From NCBI GenBank assembly GCA_039654915.1, contig CM077597.1, forward strand, positions 83,640,001-83,704,000: a stretch of DNA of 64,000 bases. The letters are read 5' to 3'. The notes under the pieces are model-generated. The model worked only from the letters and a program-made list of their open reading frames with translations. It was not told where the DNA came from and searched no databases. Source of the stretch: Aquilaria yunnanensis. Lineage: Eukaryota > Streptophyta > Magnoliopsida > Malvales > Thymelaeaceae. Shown piece after piece: positions 48,027 to 56,453 of this stretch. The stretch's first letter is position 1; every line of letters starts with the position of its first letter. The position numbers and the translations under genes were made by a program.

Positions 48027-48656
48027 TTATGGGAGTGAACTGGTCGGGAAAGACTGTCGTGTCCAGTCTATCTGAATCATTGCTGGATCTGGTTCAGGAA
48101 CAAAAGCTTGTATTTTATCTAGCAATTCTTCAGCAGTTGTTGCGGATATTATGATTCGCCGTGCCACTCTTGATATGAAATTCTTCTGCATAGCATAATC
48201 CATAAAAGCTATCAGACCTGTAAAGAAATTGTTAACATTCAAAAGCCCAATGGGTTTCTTATGCAAATTAAGTTGGGCCATGGAAGCAATTTGAAAGACT
48301 TCTCCCAATGTGCCAAAACCACCTGGTAGAGCGATAAAAGCATCAGCATTTAAAAGCATTTGTAACACACGCTCTTGCAAATTTTTAACCACTAATTCTT
48401 CTCCAATCGTGCCCCCAGAAATAAATTTCAGAGGTCCAGGGATAATACCCAGAACTTGACTTCCTCCTAGAGATGCTGCTGATGCTACACCTCCCATTAA
48501 TCCGACACTACCTCCTCCATAAACTAAATGTATTTTTCGCTCAGCTAATACTCTACCCAAATGGTTGGCTGCTTTTAAATACTCTTCATCTTTTCCAGGA
48601 AAAGCCCCAGAAAATACACAAATACTTCGGGATTTACGAGTTGGGGTTTTCTCCAT
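48027..48656 (-). CDS. Intronless LOG-like cytokinin riboside 5'-monophosphate phosphoribohydrolase carried by element G
   Basis: 209 residues, near the usual length of plant LOG proteins (about 210-220). LOG enzymes release active free-base cytokinin and ribose 5-phosphate from cytokinin nucleotides, in the cytosol and nucleus. Seen here: nucleotide-binding GGGSVGLMG at 47-55, PGGFGTLGE at 111-119 with the final Glu kept, and Arg96 at the conserved Arg position. Departures from the common plant pattern: the residue after that Arg is Val rather than Lys, and Gly replaces the first Glu of the usual EE pair. Plant LOG genes normally have several introns; this frame has none, which fits capture through RNA. 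The start MEKTPTRKSR was chosen because the longer frame to 48743 would run through the TATA box. It lies in sense with G and downstream of the virus-like genes. Activity is likely but unproven. Confidence 0.9.
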   Translation of the reverse strand: MEKTPTRKSRSICVFSGAFPGKDEEYLKAANHLGRVLAERKIHLVYGGGSVGLMGGVASAASLGGSQVLGIIPGPLKFISGGTIGEELVVKNLQERVLQMLLNADAFIALPGGFGTLGEVFQIASMAQLNLHKKPIGLLNVNNFFTGLIAFMDYAMQKNFISRVARRIIISATTAEELLDKIQAFVPEPDPAMIQIDWTRQSFPTSSLP

Positions 48657-48687
48657 TCCTATCCTTACCCTTGTGAGAAAAGAGGAT

Positions 48688-48696
48688 ATATTTATA
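48688..48696 (-). promoter_or_regulatory. TATA box of the LOG-like gene
   Basis: CTATAAATA on the minus strand lies 32-40 nt before the chosen ATG, implying a very short leader. The context resembles that in front of the two open virus-like genes. Confidence 0.6.
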
Positions 48697-48739
48697 GAGA
48701 TGAAGAGATAAGGCAATAATTTTATTTTCAAGAATGGAT

Positions 48740-49135
48740 ACATTATTGCCAGCTATTCACAGTAGTCACGAGTATGACTCTGGTCAGGTATGGGTACACT
48801 ATCGTTAAAAGAGGAGGAAAATTTTCAAAATAGCTGCTAGCATGTACAGTAGTCACTACTGTAGCTTACGTCAGGAGTAGGTACGTGATTGTTGGAAGAG
48901 AAGGAAAATTTTAAAAAGTGGCAGCTAGCATGTACAGTATCGTGACTATGGCTCATGTCAGGAGTGGATACATTATCGCCGAAAGGGGAGGAAGATTTCA
49001 AAAGCGACAGCTAGCACGTACAGTAATCGTGACTTTGGTTCACGTCAGGAGTGGATACATTATTACCAAAAGGGGAGGAAAATTTCCAAAAGCGACAGCT
49101 AGCACGTACAGTAATCGTGACTTTGATCCTCGTCT
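48740..49135 (-). repeat. About five tandem 86-88-bp modules upstream of the LOG-like gene
   Basis: GCTAGCA-GTACAGTA recurs at 48836, 48924, 49010 and 49098, with a diverged first unit near 48748. Each unit contains CGTGACT, CACGTCAGGAGT and GATACATTATT followed by an A/G-rich tail. A single diverged copy lies between virus-like genes 1 and 2 (about 49815-49900) and another between 2 and 3 (about 50605-50700). Position directly upstream of LOG suggests a regulatory role, which is inference. Confidence 0.8.
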
Positions 49136-49173
49136 TTCACTGGCTTTGCGTCCAGTAATGGCTTCAATGCTTT

Positions 49174-49722
49174 CTATGAATCGATGATTTGCATCCCATC
49201 CAGTTTTCTCACAAACTGGCAAACTGGGTCGTTTAAAGTCAGATTCCCAAGACTATAACGATCTCGTTCTTTTTGGAAAACTATCCATAATCCAACAACC
49301 TCAAATTGCACTATTCCGCAAGAATGCGCTTCAAGAACCTCTCGAATATCTTCCAGAGATTCCTTACGCAAGCCATTCTTGATGAATTTTATTCTATCAT
49401 TACGATTTCTGGTGATCACTCCTGGAGAACGACATTTATTGCCGCAAATCCACCATCCACAATTATGACAAACGCCTAGCCTCTTTGCTCTTCTTTTTTT
49501 GGCATAAGCGCTTTTACCAAAGCCGGGCATACGGGGAAAGAACGCTTCGGGAACTTCACCAGCTGAACGAACCTTAGCTTCAATTAGCCACCGCACATTA
49601 TCAGGGATGCCTTTGTGCATAAATACTCTGAATCGTTCACATCTAGCTTGATAAATCTTTTTAAGAACATTTATTGGGAAGGAAGGAAAATACTTTCGTA
49701 AGGCGGAAAGAGAAGACTCCAT
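49174..49722 (-). CDS. Virus-like cysteine-rich nucleic-acid-binding protein, copy 1 (in element G)
   Basis: 182 residues. The centre has a basic patch SAYAKKRRAKRLGVC, followed by a zinc-finger-like C-x2-C-x4-C-x3-C (CHNCGWWICGNKC) and then a segment RIKFIKNG. This order of Ser-x-Tyr-Ala, basic patch, Cys cluster and Phe-Ile-x-x-Gly resembles the small nucleic-acid-binding proteins of carlaviruses and vitiviruses (Betaflexiviridae), some of which suppress RNA silencing. The N-terminal 65 and C-terminal 70 residues have no match I can name. A TTG-initiated extension was rejected; ATG at 49722 matches copy 2 in position and length. It is intact and in sense with G. Family assignment is from memory of the motif pattern and is moderately sure. 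Confidence 0.7.
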   Translation of the reverse strand: MESSLSALRKYFPSFPINVLKKIYQARCERFRVFMHKGIPDNVRWLIEAKVRSAGEVPEAFFPRMPGFGKSAYAKKRRAKRLGVCHNCGWWICGNKCRSPGVITRNRNDRIKFIKNGLRKESLEDIREVLEAHSCGIVQFEVVGLWIVFQKERDRYSLGNLTLNDPVCQFVRKLDGMQIIDS

Positions 49723-49780
49723 TGATGAAGGAGGCAAAGAAAGAAATTAGTGATTGTAGGAAACGAAAATAACTAACACA

Positions 49781-49789
49781 TATTTATAG
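49781..49789 (-). promoter_or_regulatory. TATA box of virus-like gene copy 1
   Basis: CTATAAATA on the minus strand, about 60 nt before the ATG, in sequence homologous to that before copy 2. Confidence 0.55.
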
Positions 49790-49938
49790 TGATGAAAGGG
49801 ATAATGCGTTAATTACACTTACAGAAGCAAGTACATTATTGTCAAAAGAAAAGACAAATGACAGCTTATATGTACAGGAATCATGACCGTGGCTCTCATC
49901 TTCCACTGATTTATGTCCAGTAATGGCTTCAATGCCTT

Positions 49939-50487
49939 CTATAAGTCGGGGATTTGCTTCCCATCCAGTTTTCTTACAAACTGACAAACAGGGTCGTTTA
50001 AAGTCACATTCCCAAGACTGTAACGATCTTGTTCTTTTTGGAAAGTCCACCATAAATCCATAATTTCCCATTGCACTATTTCACAAGAATGTGTTTCAAA
50101 AGTTAATAGGATATCATCCAAAGATTCCTTACGCAGGCCATTCTTGATGAATTTTCTTTTATCTTCATGATTTCTGGAGATGTATCCTAAAAAGCGACAT
50201 TTAGTATTACAATTCCATCGTCCACATTTATGACAGACACCTAGCCTCTTTGCTCTTCGCTTTTTAGCATAAGCGCTTTTACCAAAGCCGGGCATACGGG
50301 GAAAGAACGCTTCTGGAACTTCACCAGCTGAACGAACCTTAGCTTCAATTAGCCACCGCACATTATCAGGAATGCCTTTGTGCATAAAAACTCTGATTCT
50401 TTCACATCTAGCAAGGTAGATCTTTTTAAGGACTTTTATTGGAAGAGAAGGAAAGTATTTTCGCAGGGTAGAAAGAGTAGAATCCAT
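49939..50487 (-). CDS. Virus-like cysteine-rich nucleic-acid-binding protein, copy 2 (in element G)
   Basis: 182 residues, the same length as copy 1 and similar throughout (MDSTLSTLRKYFPSLPIKVL start, basic patch SAYAKKRRAKRL, CHKCGRWNCNTKC cluster, C-terminal SLGNVTLNDPVCQF). Differences are concentrated after the Cys cluster, while the N-terminal and central parts are nearly unchanged, which hints at selection for the nucleic-acid-binding part. It starts 765 nt upstream of copy 1, so the duplicated unit includes its own upstream region. Open and apparently expressible; function inferred from motif only. Confidence 0.7.
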   Translation of the reverse strand: MDSTLSTLRKYFPSLPIKVLKKIYLARCERIRVFMHKGIPDNVRWLIEAKVRSAGEVPEAFFPRMPGFGKSAYAKKRRAKRLGVCHKCGRWNCNTKCRFLGYISRNHEDKRKFIKNGLRKESLDDILLTFETHSCEIVQWEIMDLWWTFQKEQDRYSLGNVTLNDPVCQFVRKLDGKQIPDL

Positions 50488-50567
50488 TGATGAGAGAAGA
50501 ATTTGAGAGATGATGGAAAGGAATTAGTTATTGAAGGAAACTTAGATAACCAACTGGAAGAACATGC

Positions 50568-50575
50568 ATTTATAG
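50568..50575 (-). promoter_or_regulatory. TATA box of virus-like gene copy 2
   Basis: CTATAAAT on the minus strand, about 81 nt before the ATG, in a context shared with copy 1. Confidence 0.5.
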
Positions 50576-50735
50576 CGATGAAATGGATAACGTGTCGATT
50601 ACACTTAGAAGAGCATGTACATCTGTCAAAAGAAAATGCAAACTTTTCCAAATATAACAAACTGTATGTACAGTAATTGTGACTGTGGCTCACATCTTCC
50701 ACTGGTTTTACGTCCAATAACGGCATTAACGGCTT

Positions 50736-51284
50736 CTATGAGTTGAGGATTTGCTTCCCATCCAGTTTTCTTACAAGCTGGCAAACAGGGTCATTTACAG
50801 TCAGATTCCCGGGACTGTAACGGTTTCATTCTTCATGAAAAATGCTCCATAAACCAAGAAGTTCACGTTGCACAGATCCACAAGAATGCGTCTCAAGAGT
50901 CAATTGGATATCATCCAACGAGTCCTTACTCAGGCCATTCTTAATGAATCGTATTTTATCTTCTCGATTATCAGAAATCATCCCTAAAGAACGACATTTA
51001 GTATTACAAGTCCACCGTCCACATTTATGGCAGACTTGTAACCTTTTCGCTCTTCGCTTTTTGGCATAAGAGCTTTTGCCTATACCAGGCATGTGAGACA
51101 CAAATGCCTCTGGGATTTCACCTGCCAGACGAACCTTGGCTTCGATTAACCACCGCACATCTTCAGGGATTCATTTGTGCATCAGAACTCTTAATCGTTC
51201 ACAGCGAACTTGGTAGATCTTTTTGAGAATGTTCATTGGGAGAGAAGGGAAATACTTTCGCAAGGCGGAAAAAGTAGGATCTAT
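50736..51284 (-). pseudogene. Virus-like nucleic-acid-binding gene, copy 3 (dead)
   Basis: Aligns over exactly 549 nt with copies 1 and 2 without net insertion or deletion, but the start codon is ATA, a TGA stands at about codon 39 (near 51171) and another TGA at about codon 154 (near 50825). The middle is open and keeps the SSYAKKRRAKRL basic patch and CHKCGRWTCNTKC cluster. No homologous TATA context is seen upstream. It is the copy nearest gag and probably the oldest of the array. Confidence 0.75.
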
Positions 51285-51440
51285 TTTCTAGGAGGAAGTA
51301 AAAGAAAGAAGGGGTGAAGGAATCAGTTATTATGGGCAACTGAGAGAACCGACTTGAGAGTCACGGAGTACCGTATCCGCCGTTTAACCGGAAAAGTGGA
51401 TCCTACTTCATTTTGATGTGATAGATATTTTTTATATTCC
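51285..51440. other. Short spacer upstream of virus-like copy 3
   Basis: It contains GAGTCACGGAGTACCG and no gene, and it marks the left limit of the repeat block that follows. Confidence 0.4.
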
Positions 51441-51810
51441 ATCGAGCTGACGTCGATCCAGTCCTCGATTATTGAATCCATTGTCCGCTTTTGACAAATT
51501 TTCAACGACAATATTTCTTGATGTCTGCCTTATCTTTGACTATCTCTTATCTTGGATGCTGCTAAGCTGGCATCAATCCTGTCCTTCCAGGTGTAGCCTC
51601 GATTATTGAATCAATTGCCAGGCTTTTGACAATATTGTCTACTTTATATTTTTTTTTTATATCTGCCTTATCCTTGGCTATAGCTATCTCTTATCTTGGA
51701 TACTACTAGCTGGCGTCAATCCGATCCTTCCAGGTGTAGCCTCGATTATTGAATCATTAGCCAAGCTTTTGACAATATTGTCTACTTTATTCTTGAATTC
51801 CTGATGCGGG
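51441..51810. repeat. Two to three diverged units of about 140-150 bp in G
   Basis: CTGGCGTCAATCCGATCCTTC, CGATTATTGAATC and TTTTGACAATATTGTCTAC recur in the same order near 51460, 51590 and 51740. No coding sense was found. Confidence 0.7.
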
Positions 51811-52739
51811 TTGGTCCCGCATATTAGCTGTGTATCCAGTGATAGATTGGTAAGAGCTGATGACATTGAGATCTCAGCTTATATTGTTGTAGCTGTGCCG
51901 TGGATGTGCTTCCCGTTTGGTCCTTGTTATGTAAAGGCTATGTATGCATGATATGAAATGCATGAATGCAGAGCATGTGTAACTAATGGCTTTTTTTTTT
52001 TTGTATGGATCTAATTCTTTATGTCTTTGTTTTATTGGATCCTCTTTGTGATGGCTTCTTGGACTATCATTGAATCTCTTTATGCTTTCCAGCTTTTGTT
52101 CGCTGCCTCAAAAGCCCAACTCTTTTCAAAATCCTCTTTCTTTGACTTGTTCTTTGAATTTTGGCCTCAATTTCTTTAAAGTTGGCCCGCCTCATAATTT
52201 ATATCTCTTTCGGGTACTCATCCATTGTCATGGATTTGATACCATCAAAGGCTTTACTTTCAATGTCTGCTTTGCCCCTTTTCTTGTGACCGTGCCGACA
52301 CTTACTTATTCCCATGTTATAATCTGAATGATTGCTCTTCCTTGAACTCATGTTTTGATCCATAAGACTTGCCCCCTTGTCTATTGAACTTCTTTGTTGG
52401 CGGTACTCCTCTTACGCTTCGTAGAGACTACTTTGCCCCCCTGAATATGGTGTTTATATGGATAGAGATATCATCTCGCCTTTGATTTAACAGAAGGTCG
52501 AGCATTTCTAGACCTTTGTGATGACACTTGATCGTAAATTTCTCTTACAAGAACCACATCTTATTAAAGAAAGACTCAAGCTATGTCCTCACTTTTAAGT
52601 CTACATACATTAATGAATAATGGTTTGGCCTTAAAGAAAAACTTTCATCAATTTGCAAAGCTTGACAAAGTAATTTACGGTCTTTGTTTTTAATTAAAAT
52701 ATCCTGCCATTCTTCCCTTTCCAACTCGAAGACATAAAC
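51811..52739. other. AT-rich non-coding stretch of G
   Basis: No recognisable gene or repeat; an 85-codon plus-strand frame at 52070-52327 has no motif and runs against the element. If this is where Ogre pol once lay, no trace is readable. Confidence 0.5.
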
Positions 52740-53215
52740 TGTGCAAGGCAATAAGGTAGAAACATGATTTACAATAATAGCCTTTTAACTGACTGAGGAT
52801 GATATCGAGAGGTAAATGTTAGGTGTGAGGAAAGTTAAGTTTGAATGTTTTTTTTTTTTTGTGGCAGTCTTTTAGCTGAATGAGAATAATATTAAGAGGT
52901 AAATATTAGGTCTAAGTAAAGTTAAGTTTAAGTGGTGTGAAAAAAGGGTCTTTTAATACTACTCATGAGCAGCATTAAATAAGGTAGAAACATGATTCAC
53001 AATGATAGTCTTTTGACTGAATGAGGATGTTAGGTCTGAGGAAAGTTAAGTTTAAGTGGTGTGAAAGAATGGTCTTTTAATAGTACTCGTGAGCAGTATT
53101 AAATAAGGTAGAAACATGTTTCACAATGATAGTCTTTTAGCTGAATGAGGATGATAAGTCTGAGGAAAGTTAAGTTTAAGTGGTTTGAAAGAAGGGTCTT
53201 TTAATACTACTCGTG
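52740..53215. repeat. Three to four units of about 120 bp in G
   Basis: GGTAGAAACATGATT, CAATGATAGTCTTT and GAGGAAAGTTAAGTTTAAG with GGGTCTTTTAATACTACTC recur near 52755, 52860, 52985 and 53105. Confidence 0.75.
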
Positions 53216-53394
53216 AGCAAATTTGATTATGATGAAAAACTCAATAGTGATGACCTCAAACTTGCCACTCTTTCCAGAAAGTTAAACCTCATCTGTTGCC
53301 CCCCCAACTATCGTGGTCTTTATGTATGCTTGGCTTGAAAGTTGCTTTTGTCTTCTAGACTGCCTTCGCAGGTTTTCAGTTTAGAATCCATAGC

Positions 53395-54080
53395 TCACTT
53401 GTTTTCTTTTTTTTCTTTTTTTTTTTTGCTCTAGTTTGAGCCCTTTTTTTCCTTTCTCTTTTTTTTGTTTTTGTTTTTGTTTCCCTTTCTTTTTTTTTTG
53501 TTTTTTTTTTGTTTTGTTTTTTTTTATATATATATATTTTTTTTGTTCCTTTTTTTTTGTGTGAGCTATGGTGATGACATATTTGATAACTTTCTTGAAG
53601 TGAGATGACTCAAGTGGCCTTGCTTGCTCGTGCTTGTTCTCAGTTCTTTTTGGTTTTGAATTTTCCCTTGTTGGCTTTTTGATGGAAGGGATGAACTTTT
53701 TCCTTTTCGGAGTTTTTGTTACAGAGAACCGAGATCATAGCCTTCTTGAAATGAGATGATTCAAGTGGCCTTACTTGCTTGTAATTGCTCTCAGTCTCTC
53801 TTTTTTTTTTGGTTTTGAATTTTCCCTTGTTGGCTTTTTGATGGAAGGGATGAACTTTTTCCCTTTTTTTTTTTTTGGAGTTTGTGTTATGGAGAACCGA
53901 GATCGTATCCTTCTTGAAGTGAGATGACTCAAGTGGCTTTATTTGCTTCTCAGTCTCTCTTTTTTTTTGGATTTTTTTTTTGGATTTTCCCTTTAATGGC
54001 TTTTTGATGGAAGGGATGAACTTTTTCTTTTCGGAGTTTGTGTTGCGGAAAACTGAGAACCTTTTTTTTTTTTTTGAGCA
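53395..54080. repeat. T-rich tract and three units of about 160 bp in G
   Basis: A long oligo-T/pyrimidine tract (53395-53560; purine-rich on the element's sense strand) is followed by three units with TTTTTGATGGAAGGGATGAAC, GAGAACCGAGATC and TGAGATGACTCAAGTGGC near 53660, 53830 and 53995. Spacer character; no gene. Confidence 0.8.
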
Positions 54081-54642
54081 TTTATGAGAATTGGGAAGCC
54101 ACTGAAGTCATTTAATATGAGAGCTACCTTGTTTGGAAACTAACCTCAAACTTCTTGCAAGGATGTTGATAACCACTGTGAATTCTTTTTGAGGGTTGAG
54201 GTGCAACATATGAAACCCTTCTTACTAGATTTGGCAGCACTTTCAAGATCATTACTATCAAATTTCCCTTAACTTTTTATTTTCACCCACGAGTAGTATC
54301 ATTTAGAAAGCAAAGTATGATAGCAATAATGGATAGTATAATGGAAAGAGTGTAAAAATGGAAAGTAGTAGAATGCACGCATCACATCTTTTTGTTGTAC
54401 CAGAAAAAGAATAGCAGGTGTCCATTTAACAAAGACTACACCCTAGATTCTGGACTAAATCTAGGAGATTTTTACTATTAGATTACTTTTGCAAGCTTTC
54501 AAAGATACAAGTTTATTCAAAGAATTCCCTGTCATTCGAAAATGTATGCGGACTGTTAGGTCAGATCTGACTTGGAGGCCTTCCAAAGTCAATGTAATTC
54601 TAGCTTGAAATCTTCACTTTTCAATTATCAATCACATCAGGC
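54081..54642. other. Non-coding spacer downstream of gag in G
   Basis: AT-rich, without readable pol remnants on the minus strand. This is where protease would follow gag in an autonomous Ogre element. Confidence 0.5.
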
Positions 54643-55467
54643 CTAGCAACTTGGACTTGGTTTTGCTTGATGAGGCGGCAATGGATTGTGGGTGACATTT
54701 GGCTCATCGGAAAAGTCCAACCACTTTGACTCGATTAATTGTTGAACTATACGCTTCAATGCCATGCAGTTTTCCAAGCCATGGCCTGGAACGCCATCAT
54801 GATATGGGCAGGTAATGTTAGGGTCATACCACCTTGGATATGGGGGTTTGAATGGCTTTGTAGGAATTGGACGGATAAATTGTCTTTCGATGAGTTTTGG
54901 GTATAACTCAGTATAAGTCATGGAAATTGGTGTGAAAACTTCTCTTGGTCTTGGTGCAGGTATTGGAGGAGTAGGAGCAGGTGGCCATGACTGATTAGGT
55001 CTGTTAAAAGGATAATTGTTGGGCCTATTGGAAGGATAATCATTGGGCCCATTGGCAAAATAGGATAGGCGAGGTCCGATAGCCACAGTATCCACGAGGG
55101 GAATCCTTCTTCTGCGTCCTATTTGTTGTACTTCGTCATCTTTTCTTCTAGATGGTCCTCCTCTTTTCATAGGATTATTAAAGGATTCAGTAATATTCCC
55201 AGTCCTAATCTCATGCTCGATTCTTTCTCCAGACATGACAATGTTAGAAAAATTAGTTGCCGAATTGCCAAGGTGTTCGTCATAATATAGGTACTTCAGT
55301 GTCTGGACAAACAAAGTGACCATTTCTCTTTCTGTCATGGGTGGCTGAACTTGTGCTTCTTGAATTGCGTTCGCCTTGATTAACTCGATCAATTGTCTCA
55401 TTTGTTCGGCCATACTTTCTATCTTGGACTCTATCTTTATGAGACGTCCTTCGATTTGTTCTGCCAT
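54643..55467 (-). CDS. Shortened Ogre-type Gag of element G
   Basis: 274 residues: MAEQIEGRL N-terminal coiled coil, the block PPMTEREMVTLFVQTL and IVMSGERIE known from the end of the Ogre capsid domain, a Pro-rich middle, and a CHHC-type knuckle CPYHDGVPGHGLENC followed by LKRIVQQLI and PNVTHNPLP. Autonomous Ogre Gag is much longer; the first half of the capsid core appears to be missing between residues 35 and 40. The frame is open, with no protease after it. It may still bind RNA or assemble with a partner Gag, or it may be kept only as packaging signal. Capsid function is doubtful. Confidence 0.85.
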   Translation of the reverse strand: MAEQIEGRLIKIESKIESMAEQMRQLIELIKANAIQEAQVQPPMTEREMVTLFVQTLKYLYYDEHLGNSATNFSNIVMSGERIEHEIRTGNITESFNNPMKRGGPSRRKDDEVQQIGRRRRIPLVDTVAIGPRLSYFANGPNDYPSNRPNNYPFNRPNQSWPPAPTPPIPAPRPREVFTPISMTYTELYPKLIERQFIRPIPTKPFKPPYPRWYDPNITCPYHDGVPGHGLENCMALKRIVQQLIESKWLDFSDEPNVTHNPLPPHQAKPSPSC

Positions 55468-56432
55468 TAATCTTATTTGGAGCCGAGTTGAATATCAGTG
55501 TCGAGGTCCAATTTTATCCTTTTAAAAGTAAGATATATTTTATTAGATCCTATGTGTATGTGATTGATGCAATGGATGCATGTAGGAAAAATGAGATTAT
55601 GTTTTTATCAGACTTTGTATGCACATGATTGATGTAATGGATGTATGCAACGAGATTATGTTTTTATCAGACTTTATATGCACGTGATTAATGTAATGGA
55701 TGTATGCGATGAGTGAATTTGATTATCCACTATCGTGGAACTTCAAAACTTTTAGTTGTCATTATAAAGACCAAAAAGTTAGTATAATTTGATGCGTGGT
55801 TTTAATGCATGAAGAATAATTGCACAAGAAAGATAAGGTTATTAATAAGTTAAATAGCAATTAACAACTCATGAAGTATTATGGAAAAATGAATTAAAAC
55901 CATAAATATAAGACACGAAGAAAATAAAAGTGTAGAGCAACAACATAGCATAACAAGGACGTGCTTATGGCGTTGGTAAAATGGTAGAAATTCTATGGTC
56001 AGTTCTATGGTTAAGTGGGGAGTTCTATATGCATAAGGTGGCTTATCAAAAAGGCAAGGGATAGTTCCCGAATCCCATCACTAAATTATAGTGATGGCCC
56101 GATTCCTTACCCTCTAGAGTTAATGTAAGGAATGGATTAATTCGAGTCATAGCTTTTCGTGGGCCCATGCAGAGACTAACCGTCTCAGGAGGCAATACAC
56201 TACTTTGCTACTTTGAAACCGGTGAAGGCTTGGAGACCATGGCCTCACAAGGACAACAACACCAATTCCGCTTAGAAAGAATTGTGTTCGATTTGAGAAA
56301 GCTCGGGTATAGAGCTTCATATTGTGAATGCATTATGCATGTTTAGAATAAGTAAATATAACATATAAATCCACATAATAAGCAAAGTAAATCAAAACAA
56401 ATCAACTTTAGGCTCGACTCACTAACGTGGAG
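55468..56432 (-). promoter_or_regulatory. Untranslated leader of element G
   Basis: It contains three units of about 65 bp (GATTGATGTAATGGATGTATGC with GATTATGTTTTTATCAGACTT) at 55555-55715 and a perfect hairpin CCATCACTA-AATTA-TAGTGATGG at 56075-56097. It holds no gene. A packaging or dimerisation role for the hairpin is a guess from its place between PBS and gag. Confidence 0.6.
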
Positions 56433-56450
56433 TCCCCAGCGGAGTCGCCA
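56433..56450 (-). other. Primer binding site of element G
   Basis: TGGCGACTCCGCTGGGGA on the minus strand, 3 nt (GCT) after the LTR end. I recall very similar sites, attributed to tRNA-Arg, in Ogre elements. It differs from the PBS of all other elements here. Confidence 0.9.
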
Positions 56451-56453
56451 AGC

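Noticed and set aside
48657..48743. N-terminal extension of the LOG-like protein
   Set aside because: It would translate the TATA box and lacks similarity to LOG N-termini.
48918..49187. 89-codon plus-strand frame upstream of LOG
   Set aside because: It is the translation of the tandem 86-88-bp modules; the repeated peptide follows from the DNA repeat.
52070..52327. 85-codon plus-strand frame in the G spacer
   Set aside because: No recognisable domain, opposite to the element's coding direction, composition like surrounding spacer.
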